Source of the DNA: an uncultured Saprospiraceae bacterium
Lineage (GTDB): Bacteria > Bacteroidota > Bacteroidia > Chitinophagales > Saprospiraceae
Assembly (NCBI GenBank): GCA_937995755.1
Contig: CALKJD010000064.1
Span: 1-64,000 of the forward strand
Direction: 5' to 3'
Length of the DNA stretch: 64,000 bases
Part shown: positions 9,773 to 18,119 of the stretch, in pieces
How positions within the stretch are numbered: position 1 is the first letter of the stretch
Layout: every line of letters begins with the position of its first letter
The notes under the pieces: generated by a model
What the model saw: only the letters and a program-made list of their open reading frames with translations
Told to the model about the DNA's origin: nothing
The model's database searches: none
Position numbers and translations under genes: made by a program

Positions 9773-11029
9773 ATGATCACTACTTTAAAGATAATATACG
9801 AGAGCATTGTTCAAGCATTACAATCCCTTCGTGGGAATAAAATGAGAACATTTCTATCACTTTTGGGTATCGTCATAGGTATATTTTGCATAATTGCCGT
9901 TAAATCCGCTGTAGATTCACTTCAAGATAGTATCGTATCTGGGTTTAATGAATTGGGGTCTGATGTCTTGTACGTTGAAAAACAACCATGGAATGAAGAT
10001 CCAGGCCAAAATTGGTGGAAGTATGCAAGAAGACCTAATCCTAGCTATTCAGATTATGAAAGGATCAGAAATAGGTCAAATCTAGCGGATGAGGTGTCAT
10101 TTACAATCTTTACTGGAGGGAAAACGGCTAAATACAAGTCTAACAGCGTATCGAATAGTTTTATAATGGGCGCGTCGTACGAGCTTAATCAGATACAGAA
10201 TCTCGTAATCGAGAAAGGAAGGTACTTTACACCGAATGAATATAATAATGCAAGCAATAAGGTAATTCTGGGCTATTTAATGGCTCAAGAGTTATTCGGT
10301 AATATCGAACCTGTAGGAAAGTTTATAAAACTGTTTGGACAAAAGTTTCAGGTTATAGGTGTCCTTAAGTCCGAAGGAGAGAACCCTTTTAACTTCATGA
10401 ATTTCGATGAAGTCTGCTGGATAGGGTATAATACGGTAAGAAAGTTTGTCAATGTCAAAGAAGATAATCGCTATATCGGACGGATGCTTAATGTAAAAGC
10501 CAAAGAAGGAGTCGATTTAAATGATCTTCAAGATGAGTTAACTGGATTGTTACGAGCGAAAAGAAAGCTTAAACCTTCGGAGGAAAATAACTTTTCACTT
10601 AATCAGTTGTCGATGATTACCGATATGCTAGACAGTGTATTTGGTGTGTTAAGTTTGGCAGGTGGTATTATTGGTTTCTTTGCCTTGTTAGTTGGAATGT
10701 TTAGCGTTGCCAATATCATGTTTGTCTCGGTAAAAGAGCGTACTAATATTATAGGAATCAAAAAAGCTTTGGGGGCTAAAGGGAATGTAATCCTACTAGA
10801 ATTTTTGGTGGAATCAGTTATCCTTTGTGTAATCGGAGGGGTAATGGGTTTGGTAACGGTATTTGGCGTGTTGAAGGTGCTAAGTAGTGTCACTCCTTTT
10901 GCTATGGAATTATCTTTATCCAATGCTGCATTTGGAGTATTAACATCTATAGCAGTAGGTATCATTGCTGGTATTATTCCTGCATTTCAAGCGAGTAAGA
11001 TGAATCCTGTGGATGCGATTAGAGCTTAA
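9773..11029 (+). CDS. MacB/FtsX-family ABC transporter permease
   Basis: The 418-aa inner-membrane protein has one N-terminal transmembrane helix (about 24-46, FLSLLGIVIGIFCIIAV), a periplasmic MacB_PCD-type core domain (about 47-285), and a C-terminal FtsX domain with three helices (about 292-410). The FtsX cytoplasmic segment reads VKERTNIIGIKKALGAKG, and the last helix ends in the family-typical IPAFQASKMNPVDAIR. This topology is that of MacB-type permeases, which transmit force to periplasmic partners or drive tripartite export. No ATPase or membrane-fusion gene is adjacent, so partners must be encoded elsewhere. Confidence 0.92.
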   Translation: MITTLKIIYESIVQALQSLRGNKMRTFLSLLGIVIGIFCIIAVKSAVDSLQDSIVSGFNELGSDVLYVEKQPWNEDPGQNWWKYARRPNPSYSDYERIRNRSNLADEVSFTIFTGGKTAKYKSNSVSNSFIMGASYELNQIQNLVIEKGRYFTPNEYNNASNKVILGYLMAQELFGNIEPVGKFIKLFGQKFQVIGVLKSEGENPFNFMNFDEVCWIGYNTVRKFVNVKEDNRYIGRMLNVKAKEGVDLNDLQDELTGLLRAKRKLKPSEENNFSLNQLSMITDMLDSVFGVLSLAGGIIGFFALLVGMFSVANIMFVSVKERTNIIGIKKALGAKGNVILLEFLVESVILCVIGGVMGLVTVFGVLKVLSSVTPFAMELSLSNAAFGVLTSIAVGIIAGIIPAFQASKMNPVDAIRA

Positions 11030-11088
11030 TTGAAAACTATCGAAAGTTTTATTCAGCAAATAATAGAATTAATATAGGTTTACGAGTC

Positions 11089-11781
11089 TTATCGTGGCGA
11101 TATTACGTTCTTGATGGCTCGAGTCATTTCTCTTTTGCCTGGAGGTCCAGGAAGTGGCTCTAGAACGAATCCTGCAGCTTTCAGCGCTCTTTTAAAAGAT
11201 CCCTTGGCACAATAGCTTACAAATACTGCTTGGTCTTCTAAAAGATCATAGATCCGTTTCATCATTGTTTCATCCCATAGTTCTGGTTGGGTAGTAGGTG
11301 CAAATGCATCATAATAGACCACATTATATTTACCTTCAGACTCAAAGTTTTCTATCTTAGTGATATGCTTGGTAAAGGAGAAATAATTGCTCAGCTGAAT
11401 CGTCTGATTAGATTCAGCTGTGTGCATGTTAATAAAAGCATTTTGGAATTTACTGCAGTTAAGTATCTCTATATAGTTTAAAGCATTTGCCTGATCTATA
11501 TGTATAGGGTAAGCTTCTAGAGTGCTATATTGGATAGGTTTACGATATTTTTCTGCCTCCAGAAGACTTAGTAGTGCATTGAGTCCAGTACCGAATCCCA
11601 TTTCTAATACTTTGATCTCTGAAATGAAGTTGTGTCTAGCATAATGTAGACCAGCAGCTAAGAATACAGTAATGCTTTCTTGGAGTGCACCATGTGTTGA
11701 ATGGTAGCTTACACCAAATTGATCAGAGATAAGTGTATGCGAGCCATCATCTGACGTGATCAGTTGATTATGCTTGTTCAC
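11089..11781 (-). CDS. mnmD: tRNA (mnm5s2U34)-methyltransferase, MnmC N-domain-like
   Basis: A stand-alone 230-aa homologue of the methyltransferase domain of MnmC (DUF752). It would methylate the aminomethyl group at the wobble uridine of tRNA with SAM. The SAM-binding loop LEMGFGTGLNALL lies near residue 60, the catalytic-region VYYDAFAPTTQPELW near 155, and the C-terminal LPGPPGKREMTRA near 212. The FAD-dependent second half of MnmC is absent, as in the MnmD type. It overlaps the upstream ytxJ by 14 bases. It belongs to the same modification system as mnmA elsewhere in the window. Confidence 0.9.
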   Translation of the reverse strand: MNKHNQLITSDDGSHTLISDQFGVSYHSTHGALQESITVFLAAGLHYARHNFISEIKVLEMGFGTGLNALLSLLEAEKYRKPIQYSTLEAYPIHIDQANALNYIEILNCSKFQNAFINMHTAESNQTIQLSNYFSFTKHITKIENFESEGKYNVVYYDAFAPTTQPELWDETMMKRIYDLLEDQAVFVSYCAKGSFKRALKAAGFVLEPLPGPPGKREMTRAIKNVISPR

Positions 11782-12112
11782 TATACTTTATTGATTCTTT
11801 GATTTCGTCGACAGATATATCTAAGTGTGAAGAGTCGTAGATCACTTCACCATCTTTGAGAAGGATAAGTTGTGGTGATTCATGATGTACTTCAAGGGAG
11901 TCAGCTATGTAGCTCGATATTGATCTATAACTGAGCAAGTCAAGGAAATGCGCTTCTACATTATCTAAATCCCACTTACTTTCTAGACGCATCTTTGCCA
12001 TGCTAGAAATAGGACATGTAGTACTATGCTTAAATATTACTTGATATTTATCGTGAGAAGCTTTGACAGCTTCATCGATTTGCTTTTGAGATTGAATATT
12101 ATTCCAGTTCAT
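11768..12112 (-). CDS. ytxJ: YtxJ-type bacillithiol-system redox protein
   Basis: The 114-aa thioredoxin-fold protein has the motif FKHSTTCPISSMAK near residue 27, a monothiol active site typical of YtxJ, which is proposed to reduce bacillithiolated proteins. The thioredoxin-like cis-proline region HHESPQLILLKDGEVIYDSSH lies near residue 75. The presence of YtxJ suggests that the organism uses bacillithiol, which is known in many Bacteroidota; this is an inference from the family. It overlaps mnmD by 14 bases, which implies co-expression. Confidence 0.88.
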   Translation of the reverse strand: MNWNNIQSQKQIDEAVKASHDKYQVIFKHSTTCPISSMAKMRLESKWDLDNVEAHFLDLLSYRSISSYIADSLEVHHESPQLILLKDGEVIYDSSHLDISVDEIKESIKYSEQA

Positions 12113-12732
12113 ATACCTGATAAATCCTTATATGGATTATAAAGTTCATTAGAATTACCTAAAATCTTACTCAAAAGAACTTAAGTACTATAAGTTAACA
12201 TACAATGCTATTCGGCTTGATCACACAATAAAATAATCCAAATTAAAGTGGCTTATTAACGAGGAATAGTGAAAAGCATATAAAATAAAAGGGGTAGACT
12301 TCTTTCTAATCAGCAAAAAGCTAAAAGAAAGCGATATTTAATTCATGATATGGAAAATCACATCAGCAGCTGCACTTAATTCGTAAGGACATCCTACACC
12401 ACCTCTATTACATGAGCTAAGGAAGGCAACTACTACTAATAGTGCTCCTACTCCTAGTATATTTTTCATTGATTTGGATTGCATAATTCTGTATTTATTC
12501 TGTTACTATTATAAATTATATTAAATCTTAATATCTACTAAAGAAAATATATCGACTTTTGTTCTCTTATGGTATAACTGATATCATGCCAAAGTAATGA
12601 AATCTAAACGACGGTTATTGTCATTTAGTATTATAAATTGTAGATACCTTGTATCAAGCGACAAAATTAACAATTGACTAACAATATTCATGATTTACTT
12701 CAAAATCATGACTTGAACATATAATCAACACA
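12113..12732. other. Spacer between ytxJ and mpl with one small lipoprotein gene
   Basis: Apart from the 48-aa lipoprotein gene listed next, I see no gene here. The 225 bases left of it and 248 bases right of it are very AT-rich and carry no TAnnTTTG box or inverted repeat that I trust. Confidence 0.45.
12338..12484 (-). CDS. Small lipoprotein (48 aa), absent from the ORF track
   Basis: Reading the minus strand from ATG at 12484 gives a 48-aa protein: a charged N-terminus MQSKSMKNIL, a hydrophobic stretch GVGALLVVVAFL, and a lipobox LSSC (Cys at residue 25). A short mature part NRGGVGCPYELSAAADVIFHIMN follows. This is a textbook lipoprotein signal. Short lipoproteins of this shape occur in Bacteroidota, but I recognise no function. 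An internal Met at residue 6 (MKNIL) is an equally good start. No neighbour gives context. Confidence 0.65.
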   Translation of the reverse strand: MQSKSMKNILGVGALLVVVAFLSSCNRGGVGCPYELSAAADVIFHIMN

Positions 12733-14097
12733 ATGACAGACACAAAGAATACATCTTTAAAACTTCACTTTATAGCTATTGGAGGCAAAGTAATGCATAA
12801 TCTAGCTTTAGCTATGAGTGATAAATGGCATAAAGTTACTGGTTCTGACGACGAAATCTATGAGCCGTCACTTTCTAGATTAGATGCAGCAGGAATACTG
12901 CCATCTAAAATGGGGTGGGATACTAATAACATTACCGAAGATCTAGATTACGTTATATTAGGTATGCATGCCAAAGCGGATAATCCAGAGATACTGAAGG
13001 CCCAAGAGCTAGGACTTAAGATAATGTCTTTTCCTGAATTTGTATACGAACAATCAAAGGGTAAAAAAAGGATAGTAATCGCAGGAAGTCATGGGAAGAC
13101 CACTACTTCTGCCATGATAGCCCATGCTTTGCAATCGTGTGATAAAGATTTTGATTATGTGGTAGGCGCTCAATTACCTGGCTTTGATAGGATGGTGAAG
13201 CTTACAGATGCACCGATAATCATTATAGAAGGAGACGAATACCTAAGTAGTGCAATAGATCGTAGACCTAAAATGCTACTGTACAAAGCAACTACAGCTG
13301 TAATTACAGGTATCGCTTGGGATCATATCAATGTATTTCCGACTTACGAAGGATATGTGGATCAATTTAGATTGTTTCTTAAAGATCTTCCAGCAGAAGG
13401 AAAGGTTTTCTATTATGAAGAGGACTCTAGCCTAAAGAAGCTTATCAATGAGAAGAATACTGAGGCAAAGTGTATTCCTTATACTGAAGTGGAATTAAAT
13501 GCTGAAAGGAGTGTCACCCTAGGAACTTCTACTTATGAGATGCAGCTAATAGGATCGCATAACTACCAAAATATGAAAGCTGCTCAACGAGTATGCAATG
13601 ACCTTGGTTTGTCAGGAAAACAGTTTTTTAGAGCTATGAGTACATTCGTAGGTGCAGAAAAACGACTTGAGTTTATTAAGAACAAAAAAGATAGAGCGGT
13701 AATTATAGATTATGCTCATGCTCCTTCGAAAGTAGAAGCAACTGTAAAGGCAGTGAAGATGCATTGGCCACATCGTACATTAATCGCTGCATTGGAATTG
13801 CATACATTTAGTAGCCTAAATAAAGAGTTTATTCCTCATTATAGACATGCTTTTGATCCTGCGGATATAGCGATTATTTATTATAGTCCTCATACTTTAA
13901 AAATGAAAGGGATGCCGGATCTTTCGTATGAATGGTTGTACTCACAAATTGTACATCCAAAACTCAAAATTTTCACTGAAAAGTCAGAATTGGTAAATTA
14001 TCTAAGCGGTATTAATTATAAAAATACAAACCTGTTGATGATGAGTTCAGGAACCTTTGACGGATTTAACCTCAGTAAGGATGGTGTGAAGATATAG
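12733..14097 (+). CDS. mpl: Mpl-type murein peptide ligase (UDP-MurNAc:tripeptide ligase)
   Basis: The 454-aa Mur-ligase-fold enzyme has an N-terminal Rossmann region with the Mpl-type start LHFIAIGGKVMHNLALAM. The ATP-binding loop VIAGSHGKTTTSAMI lies near residue 115, the catalytic region IIIEGDEYLSSAIDRRPK near 175, and the C-terminal domain holds VIIDYAHAPSKVEATVKAV near 325. Mpl reattaches recycled L-Ala-gamma-D-Glu-mDAP tripeptide to UDP-MurNAc in cell-wall recycling. The IGGKVM start and the overall length distinguish it from MurC. It stands alone, facing a peroxidase gene convergently across a long inverted repeat. Confidence 0.93.
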   Translation: MTDTKNTSLKLHFIAIGGKVMHNLALAMSDKWHKVTGSDDEIYEPSLSRLDAAGILPSKMGWDTNNITEDLDYVILGMHAKADNPEILKAQELGLKIMSFPEFVYEQSKGKKRIVIAGSHGKTTTSAMIAHALQSCDKDFDYVVGAQLPGFDRMVKLTDAPIIIIEGDEYLSSAIDRRPKMLLYKATTAVITGIAWDHINVFPTYEGYVDQFRLFLKDLPAEGKVFYYEEDSSLKKLINEKNTEAKCIPYTEVELNAERSVTLGTSTYEMQLIGSHNYQNMKAAQRVCNDLGLSGKQFFRAMSTFVGAEKRLEFIKNKKDRAVIIDYAHAPSKVEATVKAVKMHWPHRTLIAALELHTFSSLNKEFIPHYRHAFDPADIAIIYYSPHTLKMKGMPDLSYEWLYSQIVHPKLKIFTEKSELVNYLSGINYKNTNLLMMSSGTFDGFNLSKDGVKI

Positions 14098-14105
14098 TAT
14101 TATTA

Positions 14106-14154
14106 ATCTATCTGTCTTCCTAAGATTCACAACTCTACATGAAGACAGATAGAT
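14106..14154. terminator. Long inverted repeat between the convergent genes mpl and the di-haem peroxidase
   Basis: ATCTATCTGTCTTC and GAAGACAGATAGAT form a perfect 14-bp inverted repeat with a 21-nt spacer. It starts 9 bases after the mpl stop and sits between two convergent genes, as expected for a bidirectional transcription end. The spacer is long and there is no good T tract, so it may instead act as an mRNA 3'-end stabiliser. Confidence 0.55.
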
Positions 14155-14210
14155 GTTTGCTTCCGTATTAATGGAACTCAAATGAAAAGCAAATTTAAGA
14201 TGTCACTAAT

Positions 14211-15557
14211 CTAATCGCAGCCTAGATCTAGTAAACTTGCTTCGTCTGCATTGGGGAAGCATTTTCCAGATAGAACACTAGTAGGCACATATCTTTTAAG
14301 GTCAGGATCTTGTAAAGCATTTTCAAGAAATGCAATTAGGTAATCTTTTTCTTCTTCCGAGAGTCCTATTGGATTAAATTTAGAAGAAATGAGATCTTGT
14401 GGTACCCTTGGATTTTCAGATAATGCGAGATTTTTATAATCTATAAGATCTCTAAGGCTTGTCTTACTCGCCCCATGAAAATAGAAATTTGTTCCTTGGA
14501 GATTGTAGATGCCTGGCACCTTAAACTTATAGTTATCCTCAGGCTGTAGCGTAAATCCACCACGACCTAAGTTTCTTCTGTCATCTGGAGAAGTATTATA
14601 TGATGGTATTTGGTCCATATCCGTCACACCTAGAGCATGAAATTCGGCTGATCCAAGATTCTGATTATAATGACATTGGAAACATTGCGCTTTATCGAAA
14701 AAGAGGATTGCACCTTTTTTCTCTTCATAGCCTAAAGCTTCTCTATTTCCCTTAAGCCACTCTTGGAATGGTGCCCTATTAGCCAAGATAGTACGGATGT
14801 ATGCAGAAAAAGCCAAAGATGCAGTTTCTACAGTATATCTTTCTTCTTCATCATAATCAGCAAAAACCTGATCAAATAAAAAAGTATATCCGTATTCATC
14901 CAGTATTTCTTTGTTTATAGTAATCCTATGAGTATGGAGACCTTCCATATTCTGAGTCTCTATTCCTGAGAATCCCAGATGATTCAATTTTGTATCTTCT
15001 AATAAATCCCAAACATCTTCAGTACCTACGTTAACTCCTCCGCCACCAAATTGGCCATTCCAAAAAGTATTACTCACATATGCCACATTCACCATAGATA
15101 ATGGACGAGCACTTTGTACATCTAGTTGATCGTCAGCGTAAGAAGTGTTTTTTACTCTATCTTCACCAGCGATACCATAGTTAGATCCTCCATCAGCTAT
15201 CCCTTGGAAATTACCTGGTCTAAAGCCTGCTTCTGATATATGGCAACTGGAGCAAGAGTATGTTTCCATACCAGCCTCTAAAACAGCACCGCGACCAAGT
15301 CCAGTATCATGAAATAATAGTTTTCCCAATTCAACTTTTTGAGGCGTAAGAGGGTTTTTAGGGTCTTGAGGTATAAGATCTAGATCGTTTTCATTAGGTA
15401 ATACATAGAAGTCTAAAGTTCCGTCAGGAGACTTCTCTTGAATGCTAGCTTCAAGTTGATTGTCTAGTTCTACAAGTGTAGGCATACGATCTTTAGTACA
15501 TGCATTTAGCACTACTAAAAGTCCTAAGATTGATGTGGCTACATAACCTATTTTCAT
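14211..15557 (-). CDS. Di-haem cytochrome c peroxidase / MauG-family lipoprotein
   Basis: The 448-aa lipoprotein (VVLNACTKD, Cys near residue 20) has two c-type haem sites. The first is CSSCH near residue 108, in the block ELGKLLFHDTGLGRG...CSSCHISEAGF; the second is CFQCH near 300, in FFDKAQCFQCHYN. The C-terminal part includes FKVPGIYNLQGTNFYFHGA. This is the CCP/MauG architecture; such proteins reduce peroxide or oxidise other substrates in the periplasm. The region between the haem sites is longer than in classical CcpA, as in Bacteroidota MauG-like proteins. It has its own -7 box and is monocistronic. Confidence 0.92.
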   Translation of the reverse strand: MKIGYVATSILGLLVVLNACTKDRMPTLVELDNQLEASIQEKSPDGTLDFYVLPNENDLDLIPQDPKNPLTPQKVELGKLLFHDTGLGRGAVLEAGMETYSCSSCHISEAGFRPGNFQGIADGGSNYGIAGEDRVKNTSYADDQLDVQSARPLSMVNVAYVSNTFWNGQFGGGGVNVGTEDVWDLLEDTKLNHLGFSGIETQNMEGLHTHRITINKEILDEYGYTFLFDQVFADYDEEERYTVETASLAFSAYIRTILANRAPFQEWLKGNREALGYEEKKGAILFFDKAQCFQCHYNQNLGSAEFHALGVTDMDQIPSYNTSPDDRRNLGRGGFTLQPEDNYKFKVPGIYNLQGTNFYFHGASKTSLRDLIDYKNLALSENPRVPQDLISSKFNPIGLSEEEKDYLIAFLENALQDPDLKRYVPTSVLSGKCFPNADEASLLDLGCD

Positions 15558-15591
15558 AATTTTTACATCTTAATGGTCAAAACATAGATTG

Positions 15592-15599
15592 CAAATATA
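15592..15599 (-). promoter_or_regulatory. Candidate -7 promoter box for the di-haem peroxidase gene
   Basis: TATATTTG on the minus strand matches TAnnTTTG and lies 34 bases upstream of the ATG. Confidence 0.4.
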
Positions 15600-15705
15600 C
15601 ACAATGGAGACAACATATTATAAAAAAATGTAATATGTTGCCAATTCATAATCAGCTGTGTTGTGCAGGTATTAACTGTTTATTGTATTATTGTAAATAT
15701 TTGAA

Positions 15706-15743
15706 TGATCATAAATGTTTATTGATCATATCTTATATTTTTG
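15706..15743 (+). promoter_or_regulatory. Operator-like repeat and -7 box upstream of the nucleotidyltransferase gene
   Basis: TGATCATAAA and TTTATTGATCA form an imperfect inverted repeat (one extra T) at 15706-15728. A TATTTTTG box (TAnnTTTG) follows 7 bases later at 15736-15743. The repeat therefore covers the -33 region of the predicted promoter, as expected for a regulator site. The regulator is unknown. Confidence 0.35.
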
Positions 15744-15842
15744 CAAAAATAGTTATTTCGTATCAAGTAATATGTGACTTGAGTTACAATTAACATACTA
15801 TAAACACTAAGAATATTTAAATTAAAATATAAAAGATTAAGC

Positions 15843-16751
15843 ATGAAAGCAACATTATTAGTACTAGCAGCAGGAATGGGTTCGAGGTATGGCGGATTGA
15901 AACAAATGGACGCATTTGGACCTAATGGAGAGACGATTATAGACTATTCTATTTATGATGCGATTAATGCAGGGTTTACAAAAGTGGTTTTCATAATAAG
16001 AGAGTCTTTTAAAGAAGCATTTGAAGAAGCGTTTACTTCTAAGTTTGAAGGAAAGATTGAAGTGGCTTTTGTTTGCCAAGAGCTGGATAAGCTTCCAGAA
16101 GGTGTGAGCTGTCCTGCTACGAGAGAAAAGCCTTGGGGAACAGGTCATGCCGTATATGTTGCTAAAGATCAAATTGAGGGACCATTTGCTGTCATTAATG
16201 CGGATGACTATTATGGCCAAGATGCTTATAATGTTTTGATGGACTTTTTTAAAGCTAATATTGGTAATGAAAATCCTGATTATGCAGTAGTAGCATATTA
16301 TCTAAATAATACATTATCAGAGCATGGTACAGTTAATCGTGGGGTTTGTTATTCTGATGGAAGCGGTAATCTTGAAAAAGTAGTTGAGCGCGAGAAGATT
16401 CAGAGAGGGGAAGATGGTGTGATTAGATTTCCGCATAATGATCATGAACATGAATTGGCAGAAGAGACTTTAGTAAGTATGAATATGTGGGCTTTCTATC
16501 CTAGTTATTTCGACTATTGTGAAAAAGCATTGTACGACTTTATCAAAGCAAGAGGCGAGGAAGAAAAGTCTGAATTTTATATTCCAGCGTTGGTAGATGA
16601 ATTAATTCAAAACAAGGTACTTGATGTCAAATTGTTAGACACTACTAGCCAGTGGTTCGGTGTCACTTATCAAGAAGATAAACCAGTAGTAATCAGTAAG
16701 CTTAATAAATTATTAGCTGACGGTGCATATCCTAAAGATCTTTGGTCTTAA
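15843..16751 (+). CDS. Sugar-phosphate nucleotidyltransferase family protein
   Basis: The 302-aa protein begins with the NTP-transferase signature LVLAAGMGSRYGGLKQMDAFGPNGETIIDYSIYDA. The metal-binding INADDYYGQDAY lies near residue 119. The fold is that of GlmU/RmlA/MurU-type enzymes that join NTP to a sugar 1-phosphate in the cytoplasm. The active-site loop is G-M-G-S-R-Y, and the C-terminal GlmU acetyltransferase helix repeats are missing. Substrate specificity cannot be read from the sequence. In related genomes such genes often accompany a sugar kinase, which is not present here. Confidence 0.9.
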   Translation: MKATLLVLAAGMGSRYGGLKQMDAFGPNGETIIDYSIYDAINAGFTKVVFIIRESFKEAFEEAFTSKFEGKIEVAFVCQELDKLPEGVSCPATREKPWGTGHAVYVAKDQIEGPFAVINADDYYGQDAYNVLMDFFKANIGNENPDYAVVAYYLNNTLSEHGTVNRGVCYSDGSGNLEKVVEREKIQRGEDGVIRFPHNDHEHELAEETLVSMNMWAFYPSYFDYCEKALYDFIKARGEEEKSEFYIPALVDELIQNKVLDVKLLDTTSQWFGVTYQEDKPVVISKLNKLLADGAYPKDLWS

Positions 16752-16799
16752 TCGGAATTAAAGCAATTTTTTAAGATTGAGGAGAGGCTAGAGTATTGC

Positions 16800-17744
16800 T
16801 TAGTAAATAAATACAGGACCTTGTTTAAATCCGCGACCTACGGTTAATTTTTTAGCATTGCGTTTTTCAAAGTCCATGATATATATGTTAGATGTAGTAC
16901 TATCAGCTCTGTAGTCAAGCTGACCATCAAAAGCTAGATATCTTCCTTCAGGCGAGATATCATGCCATACAGATTGCAGGTTTTTTTGTGTAAGGCTTTT
17001 GGGTGGAGTGCCAATTGGGTCAAGAGATTTTATTAGTGAATGACCATTATTACTGCTAGAGTAAGTAATCTTACCTAGAGCCTGATTCCATCTAGGTGGT
17101 CCTGCGTAGTATTGATACTGTGCAAAAGTTTTACCGTTGGAAGGGTAGCTGGTTATTTTGATCACTTCCTTGGTTTGAAGAGTCATACTATAAAGTTCCG
17201 CTTCATTATATTTACTTGGATCGCCATTGTATCCTCTAAATACAATCTTTTTGCCGTCAGGAGAAAAGCAGGGGTCATTGAAATAATCCATTTGTGGATC
17301 AACGGTAGCAATAAGATTTCCCTCGTGATCTATTATTTGAAATGGTTCATTAGGCGCACCTACTGGTTTGATAATAAGTTCGCTTCCTTTCTTTCTTAAG
17401 GATACCCAACTGTCTTGTATTTGTTGTTGATTTATTTTTTTCCAGTTCGAACCCTTTGAATCGGTTTCGTACAAAAAATAGCATTGACTACATGTATCTC
17501 TGTCAGATATCGCATAGAGTTTGTCGGCATATGCACTATAGACCCAATCCAGAGATTGATGGTTAGATATGTTAATAGGATTCTCTCCGTCTACGCCCAT
17601 TACGAATATTTCATAGTTATTAGTAGATGGATCTACTAATACATTGTATGCAATCTGTAAGGTTGTAGCGTCAGCCGTATTTTTGCATGCATAGAAAGCA
17701 TTGCATAGGCCAAGCATTAGAATGAAGTATATAATATTTTTCAC
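16800..17744 (-). CDS. TolB-like beta-propeller lipoprotein
   Basis: The ORF track starts at 17822, but I prefer the in-frame GTG at 17744. It gives 314 aa with a perfect lipoprotein signal (VKNIIYFILMLGLCNAFYAC) and lies directly behind a TAGATTTG -7 box at 17759-17766. The longer start would add 26 residues ahead of the signal peptide. The mature protein shows PD40/WD40-like propeller blades, with FSPDGKKIVFRG and ISPEGRYLAFDG, as in TolB-like periplasmic proteins. It probably binds partners rather than catalysing a reaction; the partner is unknown. Confidence 0.82.
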   Translation of the reverse strand: MKNIIYFILMLGLCNAFYACKNTADATTLQIAYNVLVDPSTNNYEIFVMGVDGENPINISNHQSLDWVYSAYADKLYAISDRDTCSQCYFLYETDSKGSNWKKINQQQIQDSWVSLRKKGSELIIKPVGAPNEPFQIIDHEGNLIATVDPQMDYFNDPCFSPDGKKIVFRGYNGDPSKYNEAELYSMTLQTKEVIKITSYPSNGKTFAQYQYYAGPPRWNQALGKITYSSSNNGHSLIKSLDPIGTPPKSLTQKNLQSVWHDISPEGRYLAFDGQLDYRADSTTSNIYIMDFEKRNAKKLTVGRGFKQGPVFIY

Positions 17745-17758
17745 TTTGGTAAAGGTAT

Positions 17759-17766
17759 CAAATCTA
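17759..17766 (-). promoter_or_regulatory. -7 promoter box that decides the propeller lipoprotein start
   Basis: TAGATTTG on the minus strand matches TAnnTTTG. It ends 15 bases before the GTG at 17744, so transcription would start about 8 nt before it. It lies inside the longer ORF, which argues against the annotated start at 17822. Confidence 0.45.
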
Positions 17767-17824
17767 AATTCTTGAAAGCGAATAGAGGTATCAATAAATA
17801 GCATTAAAAATAGAATGGGCATAA

Positions 17825-17862
17825 AAAAGAAAAGAGGTTGATCTTTATCAACCTCTTTTTCT
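17825..17862. terminator. Strong bidirectional terminator hairpin without an obvious gene
   Basis: AAAGAGGTTGAT and ATCAACCTCTTT form a perfect 12-bp stem with a CTTT loop. A T5 tract follows on the plus strand and TTCTTTTTT on the minus strand. It lies just upstream of the propeller gene and is not at the 3' end of any annotated gene on either strand. Confidence 0.75.
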
Positions 17863-18060
17863 AAAAAGCATGAAAAAACTATTTACATCTTAACCTAATT
17901 AGTGGATTCTATACTAGGTATATTTTGTTTTTTATTGAGCGTGATTTATATCATTCGCGCTTGTACTATATAGATGATGATTTATGACTTTTTGTTATGT
18001 CGGTCACGTTAATATTTTGCTAAAAGGTGATAAGGAAATGTGAATGCTTGAAATATCAGT

Positions 18061-18093
18061 AAAAAAAAGGCTTCTGATAAAGATCAGAAGCCT
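18061..18093 (-). terminator. Terminator of the N-acetylmuramoyl-L-alanine amidase gene
   Basis: On the minus strand, AGGCTTCTGAT pairs with ATCAGAAGCCT (11 bp, 4-nt loop), followed by T8. It lies 27 bases past the amidase stop codon. Confidence 0.85.
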
Positions 18094-18119
18094 ACGAAAT
18101 ATATTATTCTATTTAGATA

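Noticed and set aside
17440-17462. CAGTTCGAACCC resembling a tRNA T-arm
   Set aside because: It lies inside the propeller lipoprotein coding frame, and no acceptor, D or anticodon arms can be folded around it.
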